Assembly (NCBI RefSeq): GCF_001648175.1
Contig: NZ_CP015243.1
Location: forward strand, 2,356,001 to 2,420,000
Direction: 5' to 3'
Length of the DNA stretch: 64,000 bases
From: Halotalea alkalilenta
GTDB lineage: Bacteria > Pseudomonadota > Gammaproteobacteria > Pseudomonadales > Halomonadaceae
The translations under genes were made by a program, and so were the position numbers. Shown one piece after another: positions 18,593 through 26,777 of the stretch. How positions within the stretch are numbered: position 1 is the stretch's first letter; the number at the start of each line of letters is the position of its first letter. The notes under the pieces were generated by a model that saw nothing but the letters and a program-made list of their open reading frames with translations, made no database searches and was not told the origin of the DNA.

Positions 18593-19510
18593 ATGGCTCG
18601 ATATCTGATGCAGCGGATCGGTCTGGCGCTGCTCGTCTGCGTTGCCGTTTCGCTTTTGGCCTTCACCCTTCTGAACGCGTCGGGCGACGTCGCGATCGCG
18701 GTGGCGGGCGAGGAAGCCACCGCCGCCCAGATCGAGGCGATCCGCGAAGATCTGGGTCTCAACCGGCCGCTGGCGGTGCGTTATGGCGAATGGTTGGCCA
18801 GCGCGGTACAGGGGGATTTCGGTAACTCGCTATTTTTCCGACAGCCGGTGGCCGAGCTGATCGCATACCGGCTGCCCAATACCATGACGCTGGCGGTGAT
18901 GGCGCTTGGCGTCATGCTCGCGCTGTCGGTTCCCTTGGGCGTCGCGGCCGCACTGAAGCCCAATAGCATCATCGACCGCGCCGCGATGCTGATCGCGGTA
19001 CTGGGGCAGGCCATGCCCAATTTCTGGTTCGCGTTGATCCTGATCGTGGTGTTTTCGCTGACCCTGGGCATCGCGCCGCCGTCGGGCTCGGCCACGCTGG
19101 GGCATTTCGTGCTGCCCGCCATCGCGCTTGGATATTACTCCACCCCGCCGATGATGCGGCTGATCCGGCAGGGCATGATCGAGGCGCTGTCTTCCGACTA
19201 CATTCGCACAGCCCGGGCCAAGGGCATCAGCGGTTGGAAAGTGGTGTTCAAGCATGCGCTGCGCAACGCGGTCATCCCGGTGGTTTCGCTGACCGCCGTG
19301 CAGTTCGGCAATATGCTGGGTGGATCGGTGGTGATCGAGACGGTGTTCGGCATTCAAGGGCTCGGCTTCCTGGCATGGGAATCCATCTCGCGCATGGACC
19401 TGCCAGTGGTGCAGGCGGTGCTACTGATCGTCGCCGTCTTCTACGTCGTCATGGTCCTGCTGGCCGACTTCATCAACGCCTGGCTCGACCCGAGGATCCG
19501 TACCCAATGA
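18593..19510 (+). CDS. ABC transporter permease (DppB type), second system
   Basis: This 305-residue inner-membrane permease has the standard first helix (MARYLMQRIGLALLVCVAVSLLAF), NRPLAVRYGEWL, the EAA loop (RTARAKGISGWKVVFKHALRNAVIPV) and the closing DFINAWLDPRIR. It overlaps the next permease start by ATGA at 19507-19510, so the two are translationally coupled. A 59-base gap after the binding protein contains GCGCCGGTTCCGGCGC, a small hairpin of the kind that often lowers distal expression relative to the binding protein. Confidence 0.92.
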   Translation: MARYLMQRIGLALLVCVAVSLLAFTLLNASGDVAIAVAGEEATAAQIEAIREDLGLNRPLAVRYGEWLASAVQGDFGNSLFFRQPVAELIAYRLPNTMTLAVMALGVMLALSVPLGVAAALKPNSIIDRAAMLIAVLGQAMPNFWFALILIVVFSLTLGIAPPSGSATLGHFVLPAIALGYYSTPPMMRLIRQGMIEALSSDYIRTARAKGISGWKVVFKHALRNAVIPVVSLTAVQFGNMLGGSVVIETVFGIQGLGFLAWESISRMDLPVVQAVLLIVAVFYVVMVLLADFINAWLDPRIRTQ

Positions 19511-20391
19511 ACGGTCCGGAACTCATCCTCCCCAAAACGCGCCGCAAGGGTTTTGCCGCCCGCGCCTTCGCCAACCCGGCCTTCCTCTGCGGCGCGGTCG
19601 TGCTGGGCCTGATCTTCGTCATGGCGGTCTTTGCGCCCTTGATCGCGCCTTACGATCCGCTGGCGCAGAACATGACGAACCGCACCGCTTCGCCCTTCTG
19701 GCTGGCAGGGGCGGACTGGGCGCATCCCTTCGGCACCGACGGTCTGGGCCGTGATTATCTGAGCCGGATCATCTATGGCGCGCGCATCTCGTTGCTGATC
19801 GGGATATTCACCGTGATCACCTCAGGGATCATCGGCACCGTGATGGGGGTGTTGGCGGGCTATTTCGGCGGCAAGGTCGATCTGGTGATCAATTTCCTGA
19901 TCATGACGCGCCTGACGCTGCCGGTCATCATGGTGGCGCTGGCGGTAGTCGCGATCTTCGGCGGCTCGCTCATCGTCGTCGTGTTGGTGCTGGGACTATT
20001 GCTGTGGGACCGCTTCGCGGTCGTCATACGCTCCGCGGTGATGCAGATCCGCAATCAGGAGTACATCCAGGCCGCGCAGTCGATGGGTTATTCCACCCCG
20101 AAGCTGCTGGTCAAGGAACTATTGCCCAACATCTTCGATCGCTTCGCCGTCATCGCTACTTTCGAAATGGCGCACGCGATCCTGCTCGAGGCCTCGCTGT
20201 CCTTCCTCGGTCTTGGCGTTCAACCGCCGACACCCTCATGGGGCCTGATGGTGGCCGAGGGGCGCCAATATCTACTGTTCGACAGCTGGCTGATCCTGAT
20301 CCCCGGTGCCGCAATCTGCGTTCTGGTGCTGGCGATCAACATGATGGGCGATGCTTTGCGCGATGTGCTGGCCCCCGAAAACAGGAACTGA
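19507..20391 (+). CDS. ABC transporter permease (DppC type), second system
   Basis: This 294-residue DppC-type permease starts with a short cytoplasmic tail and the first membrane helix, then APLIAPYDPLAQN. HPFGTDGLGRDYLSRIIYGAR, the EAA loop (AAQSMGYSTPKLLVKELLPNIF) and ASLSFLGLGVQPPTPSWGLMV follow. Unlike the corresponding protein of the first system, no ATPase is fused to it; the ATPases of this system are fused to each other instead. The frame extends upstream inside the previous gene, but the ATGA overlap marks 19507 as the start. Confidence 0.92.
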   Translation: MNGPELILPKTRRKGFAARAFANPAFLCGAVVLGLIFVMAVFAPLIAPYDPLAQNMTNRTASPFWLAGADWAHPFGTDGLGRDYLSRIIYGARISLLIGIFTVITSGIIGTVMGVLAGYFGGKVDLVINFLIMTRLTLPVIMVALAVVAIFGGSLIVVVLVLGLLLWDRFAVVIRSAVMQIRNQEYIQAAQSMGYSTPKLLVKELLPNIFDRFAVIATFEMAHAILLEASLSFLGLGVQPPTPSWGLMVAEGRQYLLFDSWLILIPGAAICVLVLAINMMGDALRDVLAPENRN

Positions 20392-20400
20392 GAGACCGAC

Positions 20401-21789
20401 ATGACCCGTTCGACCGTTGTCGCCGATGCCGGAGCCTATGTGACCGGAGGTGCCTTTCTGAACGAGATGCGGGAGCGCCTGGCGATCCCGTCCGAAAGCC
20501 CTCGCGAAGACAGCGCCCCTGACCACCTGCGCTATCTGAACGAACAGATGCGCCCAATGCTTGAAGGCATGGGCTTCACCTGCCGGATTCTGCCGAACCC
20601 GAAGCTCGAGCGTGTCCCCGTGATGTTCGCCGAGCGGATCGAGGACTCGTCCCAGCCCACCATTCTGACCTATGGCCATGGTGACGTACTGTGGGGCATG
20701 GCAGGCGACTGGAAGGAGGACCGCAGCCCGTGGGAGGCGACGCTTGCCGACGAGCGCATCTATGGCCGGGGTGCCGTCGACAACAAGGGACAGCACACGA
20801 TCAACCTCGCCGCGCTGCGTCTGGTGCTGGAAGCGCGTGGCCGTCTTGGTTTCAACGTCAAGGTGCTGATCGAGATGGGCGAGGAATCCGGTTCTCCGGG
20901 TCTTGCCGAGATCGCGCAGGACCACAAGGACCTGCTGGCGGCGGACGTGCTGATCGCGTCTGACGGGCCGCGCGTTTCGACCCATGTGCCGACGGTGTTC
21001 CTTGGCGCACGCGGCGGGCACGGGTTCCATCTGATCTGCGAGCTGCGTGACGGCGCGTATCACTCCGGCAACTGGGGGGGGCTGCTGCCCAACGCGGGCA
21101 TCCGTCTGGCCCACGCGCTGGCCACGATCACCGACGCCAAGGGACGGATCAACATCCGCGAATGGACACCGGGCGCGATTCCCGCGAACGTTCATGCCGC
21201 GCTGAAGAATATCGAGATGGAAGTTGGCCCCGACGATCCCGAGACCGACCCCTCATGGGGCGAGCCGAACCTGACCGGTCCCGAGCAGGTCTATGGCTGG
21301 TGCAACTTCGAGGTGCTGGCCTACCATTGCGGCCGCCCCGAAGCTCCGGTGAACGCCATTCCCGGCTCGGCAAAGGCCACCTGCCAGCTTCGCTATGTCG
21401 TCGGCGTGGACCGCGAACGCATCCTGCCTGCCCTGCGCGAACATCTGGATGCAAACGGCTTCCAGGATATCCGCATCCAGCCTATGGATCGTGGCTTCTT
21501 CCGCGCCACCCGCACCGACCCCGACAATGCCTGGACCCGTCTGGTGGTGGCCTCGATCAAACGAACCACCGGCAAGGAGCCCGCGGTTCAGCCGAACTTC
21601 GGCGGCTCGCTTCCCAACGAGGTGTTTGCCGAAACGCTTGGCATGCCTACCATCTGGATCCCGCATTCGCACCCGTCCTGTTCGCAGCACGCGCCGGACG
21701 AACACATGATGGTCAGCGTTGCAAAAGAGGCGGCGGAGATGATGGCCGGTCTGTTCTGGGACATCGGTGAAGGAAAGCTGCGGCCATGA
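20401..21789 (+). CDS. M20-family metallopeptidase/amidohydrolase
   Basis: This 462-residue enzyme belongs to the M20 zinc peptidase group (ArgE/DapE/CNDP-like). Metal-site residues are recognisable: His93 in GHGDV with Asp95, the bridging Asp127 in GRGAVDNKG, the general base Glu161 followed by Glu162 in GEESGS, Asp188 in SDGP, and the late His (SHPSCSQHAPDEH, residues 430 and 435). These enzymes hydrolyse dipeptides or N-acyl amino acids in the cytoplasm. It lies nine bases after the permease and overlaps the ATPase gene by ATGA, so it is embedded in the transporter operon. It probably processes the imported ligand, for example by removing an acyl or amino-acid group. There is no signal peptide. 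Confidence 0.9.
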   Translation: MTRSTVVADAGAYVTGGAFLNEMRERLAIPSESPREDSAPDHLRYLNEQMRPMLEGMGFTCRILPNPKLERVPVMFAERIEDSSQPTILTYGHGDVLWGMAGDWKEDRSPWEATLADERIYGRGAVDNKGQHTINLAALRLVLEARGRLGFNVKVLIEMGEESGSPGLAEIAQDHKDLLAADVLIASDGPRVSTHVPTVFLGARGGHGFHLICELRDGAYHSGNWGGLLPNAGIRLAHALATITDAKGRINIREWTPGAIPANVHAALKNIEMEVGPDDPETDPSWGEPNLTGPEQVYGWCNFEVLAYHCGRPEAPVNAIPGSAKATCQLRYVVGVDRERILPALREHLDANGFQDIRIQPMDRGFFRATRTDPDNAWTRLVVASIKRTTGKEPAVQPNFGGSLPNEVFAETLGMPTIWIPHSHPSCSQHAPDEHMMVSVAKEAAEMMAGLFWDIGEGKLRP

Positions 21790-23402
21790 CGCAGGCCGTC
21801 CTATCGGTGCGTGGCCTTACGGTCGATCTGCCCAAAAATGGTGATCGTCCCCATGCGGTCAGCGGCCTTTCCTTCGACATCCACCCGAACGAGATCGTCT
21901 GCGTGGTGGGCGAAAGCGGTTCGGGCAAGTCGGTCACAGCCTTCACCGCAATGGGTCTGTTGCCCAAGGCACTGAAGCCTTCGGGCGGGCAGATGCTGTT
22001 CGAGGGACGGGATCTGCTGAAGATGTCGGGCCGTGAACACGCTCGGTTGCGCGGCAAGCGCATTGCAATGGTGTTTCAGGAGCCCATGACCGCGCTGAAT
22101 CCCTGCTTTACCGTAGGTGACCAGATCGAGGAGATCTTCACGGCCCACACCGAGTTGGCTAAAGCCGAACGCAAGGCTCGTACGATGGCCCTGCTGGAGG
22201 AGGTTCGCCTTCCTGACCCGTCTCGCATCTATTCAAGCTTTCCGCATCAGCTTTCGGGCGGGCAGCGCCAGCGTATCGTGATCGCCATCGCGCTTGCGAT
22301 GGACCCGACGCTACTGATCGCGGACGAGCCGACGACAGCGCTGGACGTGACGACGCAGGCGCAGATTTTGTCGATGTTCAAGACTTTGAAATCTTCGCAC
22401 AGTGCGGGAATCCTGTTCGTCACACACGATTTCGATGTGGTGGCGGAAATCGCGGATCGTGTCGTGGTGATGCAAAAGGGCCTCATCGTCGAACAGGGCA
22501 GCGCGGATGAGGTGCTGAACGATCCCCAGCACCCTTATACCCGCCAGCTTATCGCCGCCGTCCCTCGTAAGCGCGAGGATACGCCCGAACCGCTGAGTGA
22601 CGAGATCGCGCTGCGTGTGCAAGGGCTGAAGAAGAGCTATCACGTCGCCGGCACGCTGACGAGGAGGGCGCGCACGGTTCACGCGCTGCACCCGACGGAT
22701 TTCACCGTCCGCAAGGGTGAGACGCTGGGCATCGTCGGCGAAAGCGGCTCGGGCAAGACGACGTTGGTGCGCTGTCTGATCCGCCTGCTGGACCCCGACG
22801 ACGGTGCGATCTGGATCGGCAACCGCAACTTCGCACAAGGCTCGCGGGCGAGCCTGCGGGCTGCGAGGAAGGACATCCAAATCGTCTTTCAGGACCCCTA
22901 TGGATCGCTCAATCCCCGGCGCTCGATCGGCGAGCAGCTGATCGGCGCACCGATGAACTTCGGCGTCTCGCGCAGCGTCGCCTGGGAGCGTGCAAAGCGG
23001 CTGATGAAGATCGTGAGGCTGGAGGAGGAGGCGCTCTACCGCTATCCGTCACAGTTCTCGGGCGGGCAGCGTCAACGTATCTGCATCGCACGCGCGTTGA
23101 TGGTCGAACCCAAGATCCTGATCGCGGACGAAGCGGTGTCCGCACTGGACGTGTCGGTGCAAAAAGAGGTGCTGCTGCTCCTGGCCGACATCAAGCGCAA
23201 CATGGGACTGACGATTTTGTTCATCACCCACGACCTGCGTGTCGCCGCGCAAATCTGTGACAACCTGATCGTGATGAGCAAAGGCGGTATCGTGGAGCGT
23301 GGGACCGTGGCCGAGGTTTTCGGCAATCCGCAGCAGCCCTATACCCGCCAGCTTCTGTCGGCCATGCCGGGACGCAAGTGGGAGACGCCGGATTTGGCGT
23401 GA
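21786..23402 (+). CDS. Tandem double ABC ATPase (DppD-DppF fusion), second system
   Basis: This 538-residue protein contains two complete ATPase domains. The first has Walker A GESGSGKS (42-49), LSGGQRQR and LLIADE; the second has Walker A GESGSGKT (about 318-325), FSGGQRQR and ILIADE. HPYTRQL and QPYTRQL repeat at the domain ends, as expected for an internal duplication of the oligopeptide ATPase. The arrangement matches the GsiA/YejF type, where one polypeptide supplies both nucleotide-binding domains. It is the last gene of the second operon; no strong terminator is visible after it. Confidence 0.93.
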   Translation: MTQAVLSVRGLTVDLPKNGDRPHAVSGLSFDIHPNEIVCVVGESGSGKSVTAFTAMGLLPKALKPSGGQMLFEGRDLLKMSGREHARLRGKRIAMVFQEPMTALNPCFTVGDQIEEIFTAHTELAKAERKARTMALLEEVRLPDPSRIYSSFPHQLSGGQRQRIVIAIALAMDPTLLIADEPTTALDVTTQAQILSMFKTLKSSHSAGILFVTHDFDVVAEIADRVVVMQKGLIVEQGSADEVLNDPQHPYTRQLIAAVPRKREDTPEPLSDEIALRVQGLKKSYHVAGTLTRRARTVHALHPTDFTVRKGETLGIVGESGSGKTTLVRCLIRLLDPDDGAIWIGNRNFAQGSRASLRAARKDIQIVFQDPYGSLNPRRSIGEQLIGAPMNFGVSRSVAWERAKRLMKIVRLEEEALYRYPSQFSGGQRQRICIARALMVEPKILIADEAVSALDVSVQKEVLLLLADIKRNMGLTILFITHDLRVAAQICDNLIVMSKGGIVERGTVAEVFGNPQQPYTRQLLSAMPGRKWETPDLA

Positions 23403-23823
23403 CGAAAAGGGATAGGGTGCGAAGCCGGACCTTAATTATTAGTAATATGAAATAATGGCTTGTCGTTGCGGCACCACGTCGACATTGCTCCGCTCAGCCA
23501 TGCGCATAGGCGAGTCAGCAACTCTGAGCTGGAAATACTACTTTGGATAGCTGAGTCCATGTGCGTTCCCAACAGGCTTGAACGGGTTCCGCTTCTGGGC
23601 TGCCGCTCATGTTGGTGGATGCATTGGGCAGGATTGTCCATAGCATTCGACAAGAATAGTGCCGCATAGTGTAGGTACCGAGAAGTACGCACACCTCGCG
23701 CCTCATCGTGTCAGGGATGCGGTCGAGAAACTCGATTCACAATCCACTCACACGCAAAATCCTGTGCTGTTGGATGATTTTCTGGAACGAAGGAAAAGAG
23801 TAGGAAGAACAATTATTTAGAAA
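23403..23823. other. 421-base gap at the edge of the accessory region
   Basis: It is AT-richer than the neighbours, especially at both ends. Several short frames exist on both strands, but none resembles a known family and none has a good ribosome-binding site. It could be the remains of an older gene or mobile element. No integrase, terminal repeat or second copy of the tRNA 3' end was noticed by eye. Confidence 0.5.
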
Positions 23824-23908
23824 TGGTGCCGGCCATGGGACTCGAACCCACACACCTTTCGGCACAGGAACCTAAATCCTGCGTGTCTACCAATTCCACC
23901 AAGCCGGC
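23824..23908 (-). tRNA. tRNA-Leu (anticodon UAG)
   Basis: The minus strand folds as an 85-base class II tRNA with encoded CCA. The acceptor arms are GCCGGCT and GGCCGGC plus discriminator A. The D-arm contains AATTGGTAGAC, the anticodon stem CAGGA/TCCTG encloses TTTAGGT (anticodon TAG), there is a long variable arm, and the T-loop is GGTTCGAGTCC. The layout matches E. coli leuW, which also reads CUA codons. Its 3' end points to the accessory region. Confidence 0.95.
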
Positions 23909-23920
23909 ACGGCGGGCGAC

Positions 23921-23949
23921 ATTATGCCTGCCGAGGCTTGGTGAGTAAA
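23921..23949 (-). promoter_or_regulatory. Promoter of tRNA-Leu
   Basis: On the minus strand TTTACT (-35, 23944-23949) and CATAAT (-10, 23921-23926) are separated by 17 bases. The -10 lies 12 bases before the mature tRNA 5' end, a normal position for a tRNA promoter. Confidence 0.6.
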
Positions 23950-24149
23950 GAGTCATCAACGCCCGGTGCGCAGGGGCCGTGTGCTTCGGGCGCTCCTTAC
24001 GGTGTTTCCCTCGCAAGTCGGAGTTGCGCTCGGACCTCTGCATAGGGGCAGTGCGGGGCAGCGCACTCGTTATGCTGGGGCGGTGTGGGGGATGTTGAAA
24101 AGGCCCAGTGATACGTGGATAGGCCTCGATCTAGTGACAGGATCCGTTT

Positions 24150-24479
24150 TCATGCGCTGCTCAAGGACTCGAAGAGTTCTTTCACGCTTTTTCTGTCTGT
24201 CTTGACGGTGATTTCCACGCAGTCGGCCAGTTGATTGATTATGAATATGCCAGGCTTGGACTGAGGTTTTTTTCTCAAGGTATTTCTGTCATATAGGTAG
24301 GCGTGCACATAGATGGACCCCTTGCACCGTGATCCATAAGACTCCAGCGCTTTGCGCAATTCTCCTATGGTTCTTTTCTGGCCAATATGGAAAGGCGACT
24401 TTTGATCGTACACGATGATCTCTCCCTGCCGATTGAGAGCTATACGGTATATCACAGGGTTTTCAGCAGAAGAGGTCAT
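24150..24479 (-). CDS. Hypothetical protein, 109 residues
   Basis: No family is recognised with confidence. The frame has protein-like character (alternating hydrophobic and charged segments, IYRIALNRQGEIIVYDQ, IGELRKALESYG, IYVHAYLYD, PGIFIINQLADCVEITVKTD) and is clearly more AT-rich than the surrounding genes. The order strand, short helix, strand, strand vaguely recalls the periplasmic domain of ExbD/TolR, but there is no N-terminal membrane segment, so this is only a structural impression. No strong ribosome-binding site precedes the ATG at 24479, which follows an AT-rich stretch. Its base composition and place next to a tRNA suggest acquisition by transfer. Confidence 0.5.
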   Translation of the reverse strand: MTSSAENPVIYRIALNRQGEIIVYDQKSPFHIGQKRTIGELRKALESYGSRCKGSIYVHAYLYDRNTLRKKPQSKPGIFIINQLADCVEITVKTDRKSVKELFESLSSA

Positions 24480-24604
24480 TTAAATTATGTTTTTTAGATG
24501 TTTTTGTAAAATGAATTGGCGATGGATGAAATGGTGGTCTGGGGGACGAAATGAACGACTGGGGTGGGTTAACAACGGCGCCACTGGATGAAATAATCGT
24601 TCGG

Positions 24605-24850
24605 TTAATGGTCAAGGTATAACCGGTAAACCCTCGTTTCGCCCAATGCTGTTATCAGCTTCAGGAAGATTCGAATATCGCCTTGCAGCGATTCACCCAT
24701 TGAAAAGCCGGTATTCAAAAGACGGATGCAGTCAGCCGGCGTGGCAACTTGAACCGACGTACCTGAAGATGCCGCAACAGTTACGGGGTGTTCGCCATGC
24801 CTTTCGTTGCGGGTCGGGCCCAATGGAAGGATCGGCCTCAAGCAAGCCAT
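24605..24850 (-). CDS. Possible small protein, 81 residues
   Basis: The C-terminal 60 codons read like protein (VTVAASSGTSVQVATPADC, then RLLNTGFSMGESLQGDIR, LKLITALGETRVYRLYLDH) and contain few rare codons. The N-terminal part is less convincing and the start at 24850 is arbitrary; an internal ATG at 24697 would give about 31 residues. It is on the same strand as the 109-residue gene 125 bases downstream and divergent from comF. It may equally be the tail of a decayed gene. Confidence 0.25.
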   Translation of the reverse strand: MACLRPILPLGPTRNERHGEHPVTVAASSGTSVQVATPADCIRLLNTGFSMGESLQGDIRIFLKLITALGETRVYRLYLDH

Positions 24851-24896
24851 TCGCGCGACGATGGAAAGATTGGGTCGGCGCGAGTGAGGAGGCGGG

Positions 24897-25628
24897 ATGC
24901 GGGTATTTCCTTGGTGGGAGAGGGCGCTGCTGCGCCTGCTTCCTGGACATTGCCCCTTGTGTCTGGGCGTGCCACTGCGTGGGATGCCATGGTGCGCTGC
25001 GTGTTTCGCGGCGCTGCCGCGCAACCGGGCGGCGTGTCTTGGCTGCGCCGAGCCGCTGCCGGGCGGTGCGCGTGGCTTGCACTGCTCACGCTGTTTGAGC
25101 GCGCCGCCGTTGATGAGCTCGAGCAGGGCGCCGCTGGTGTTTTGCGATGAGATCGCTTGGCTGGTGAGGCGCTTCAAGTTCGAGGGGGACTTCCGTGCCG
25201 GACGTCTGCTGGTGGAGTTGGCGCTGACGGTGCTGATCGAGTCCGATGAGCGGGACTGGGGCGCGCGATTCGACGTACTGCTGGCGGTGCCTTCGGACGC
25301 AGTGCGCGTCCGCGAGCGCGGATTCGACCATGCCGACTGGCTGGCCCGACGCTTCGCCAGGCGGGTCGGCATGCCCCTGCTGCGCGCACGGCGCCTGCGG
25401 GCAACCGGCAGTCAGCGTGGGCTCGGACGTCGGGCGAGGCAGCGCAATCTCACTGAGGTCTTTAGCTTGGCCATCTCACCTCCGCCTCGTGTGCTGCTGT
25501 TCGATGATGTGATGACGACAGGCGCGACGTTCGAGGCGCTGGCGCAGTGCTGCTTCGATGCGGGATGCCTCGAGGTTGCGGCGCTGGCGCTTGCGCGCAC
25601 GCCACGGAGTCTGCCGACCAGGCGATGA
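24897..25628 (+). CDS. comF: ComF-family phosphoribosyltransferase-like protein
   Basis: This 243-residue ComF/GntX-type protein carries cysteine pairs forming an N-terminal zinc-ribbon (CPLCLG, CAAC, CLGC, CSRC). The C-terminal half is a type I phosphoribosyltransferase fold with the PRPP-binding loop RVLLFDDVMTTGAT. YGR-type motifs are replaced by RVRERGFDHADWLARR, as in other ComF proteins. It is linked to DNA uptake or use of external DNA in several bacteria, with unclear biochemistry. The start at 24897 has GAGGAGG upstream. In many gammaproteobacteria it sits beside bioB; here no biotin gene is adjacent. Confidence 0.88.
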   Translation: MRVFPWWERALLRLLPGHCPLCLGVPLRGMPWCAACFAALPRNRAACLGCAEPLPGGARGLHCSRCLSAPPLMSSSRAPLVFCDEIAWLVRRFKFEGDFRAGRLLVELALTVLIESDERDWGARFDVLLAVPSDAVRVRERGFDHADWLARRFARRVGMPLLRARRLRATGSQRGLGRRARQRNLTEVFSLAISPPPRVLLFDDVMTTGATFEALAQCCFDAGCLEVAALALARTPRSLPTRR

Positions 25629-25711
25629 GGGGCAGAGCAAACGCAGGCGGAAGTTGGTACAGGAGCGATGCGTCCCGGCGATGACAGGCCATCGCCGGGA
25701 ACCTCGCCGGC

Positions 25712-25882
25712 TCAGGCGGCAGTGACCGCGCGGTTGAGCGATTCGGCGACGGCAATGGCGCTTTCCCGGGACTCATGGCGGCTGAGCGCGGCGTCGTCAC
25801 GGGGCGTGCGGCGAACCACCAGCCAGTAGGCCGGGGCAGGATCTGCGTCATGGAGATAATAGGGAATGACGGCGTGATGCAT
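25712..25882 (-). CDS. Small hypothetical protein, 56 residues (DUF2188-like)
   Basis: Reading from the ATG at 25882 (AGAGGG upstream), the peptide starts MHHAVIPYYLHDADPAPAYW and continues WLVVRRTPRDDAALSRHESRESAIAVAESLNRAV. The pattern of a Trp-containing strand, a basic turn and an Ala-rich helix beginning SRESAIAVAES recalls DUF2188 proteins, whose function is not known. It is convergent with comF. Codon use agrees with the core genes, which supports it being real despite its size. Confidence 0.55.
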   Translation of the reverse strand: MHHAVIPYYLHDADPAPAYWLVVRRTPRDDAALSRHESRESAIAVAESLNRAVTAA

Positions 25883-26101
25883 GGCGGAGCCCTCTAGTTA
25901 TTCGTTGTTGGCGACACACCTTACTACCTTAGTCGGGCTGGGCTGCTCAGGCCAACGTCCAAGTGGGGTGGTATGTACCAAATTGGCGTGATGGCGTCTT
26001 GGGGCTCGGATGCCAGGTGCTACCTGCGCTCAGATAGGGTTAATTCCGCCAGGCGGATGGTGCGTTCATGCTTGTAGGACATTTCCTCCAGGCAGGTGAC
26101 G

Positions 26102-26179
26102 ATGGATAAATTTACCTGGCTAGTGGCGCTGATGTTCATCCTGGCGCTTGGCCTGACCCTCTACGTCAGGATGTATTGA
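26102..26179 (+). CDS. Possible 25-residue membrane peptide
   Basis: ATG at 26102 opens a 25-codon frame with a charged N-terminus (MDKFTW) followed by a hydrophobic helix (LVALMFILALGLTLYV) and a short basic tail, ending TGA at 26179. CAGGTGA lies just upstream as a weak ribosome-binding site. Single-helix peptides of this kind are common and often missed. There is no sequence family to name, and it could be chance. Confidence 0.4.
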   Translation: MDKFTWLVALMFILALGLTLYVRMY

Positions 26180-26194
26180 GTCCTCGAGCAGGGG

Positions 26195-26380
26195 CTAGCC
26201 GCGTCCGCGCTTGCGTTTGGCGCGACGGCGATTGCGAGACAGGCGCACCTCGGGAGAAGGAAAGACCCAGACCTTGGCGATGATGAAGACGAGCAGTATG
26301 AGGATCGCCAGGGCTAGACCGAGATAGGGAAGAATGCCGGCCAGCCATAGGAGCGGCGCTTCCGAATCAGCGGTTTGCAT
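26195..26380 (-). CDS. Small single-pass membrane protein, 61 residues
   Basis: From the ATG at 26380 (AAGGAG eight bases upstream) the protein has a short acidic N-terminus, one long hydrophobic helix (LAGILPYLGLALAILILLVFIIAKVWVF, residues about 13-40) and a strongly basic C-terminal tail rich in Arg and Lys (RLSRNRRRAKRKRGRG). This predicts an inner-membrane protein with a cytoplasmic basic tail. It is convergent with the 25-residue peptide and divergent from the small lipoprotein. Function is unknown. Confidence 0.6.
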   Translation of the reverse strand: MQTADSEAPLLWLAGILPYLGLALAILILLVFIIAKVWVFPSPEVRLSRNRRRAKRKRGRG

Positions 26381-26467
26381 TGCATGGACTCCTTGATGAC
26401 GAAAGCCGAATGGACGCCGCTGCCAATGATTCCAGGTGGTGGCAGCGATGACGAAGGGCTGAATTTC

Positions 26468-26620
26468 ATGATCACAAACGCAGGTGCGCGTCATGCGCTG
26501 CTCGCGATGGCATCCGGTGCCGTACTGCTGCTTTCCGGATGCGCATCCCAGCAGACCAACGAAGCGATCCAGGGCACCGCAGAGATCACTCGCGCAGTAT
26601 TGCAAGTGTTCACGCTGTGA
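26468..26620 (+). CDS. Small lipoprotein, 50 residues (entericidin-like)
   Basis: The peptide from the ATG at 26468 has a basic N-terminus, a hydrophobic stretch and a lipobox LLSGC with Cys at residue 23, followed by about 27 mature residues ending VLQVFTL. Size and layout resemble entericidin-type or YnbE-like small outer-membrane lipoproteins. AAGGG lies nine bases upstream. The frame stays open further left without leader features, so the lipobox fixes the start. The precise family is not assigned. Confidence 0.6.
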   Translation: MITNAGARHALLAMASGAVLLLSGCASQQTNEAIQGTAEITRAVLQVFTL

Positions 26621-26777
26621 TCGTGGTGGTCGATTCGTCGGCTGCAGGTCGCGCGAGTGTACCTAGGTGCACTGACAGCGTCGATGGCAGGTGAGAGGCT
26701 AAGCAAGAGCAAGGAGCGCTGCAAGCGCAGGATGCGAGTCGAAGATCGAGGTTCCTGACGTTTTCACTCTTCTTTCG

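Noticed and set aside
23432..23706. Short frames on both strands in the gap before tRNA-Leu
   Set aside because: They overlap each other on opposite strands, have no recognisable motif, and could be remnants at best.
1..23823. Second copy of the tRNA-Leu 3' end as an island attachment repeat
   Set aside because: Looked for by eye in the accessory block and not seen; a proper search is needed.
24857..25372. Minus-strand frame running through comF
   Set aside because: It is antisense to the ComF zinc-ribbon and phosphoribosyltransferase motifs; only its last part, outside comF, was kept as a low-confidence small gene.
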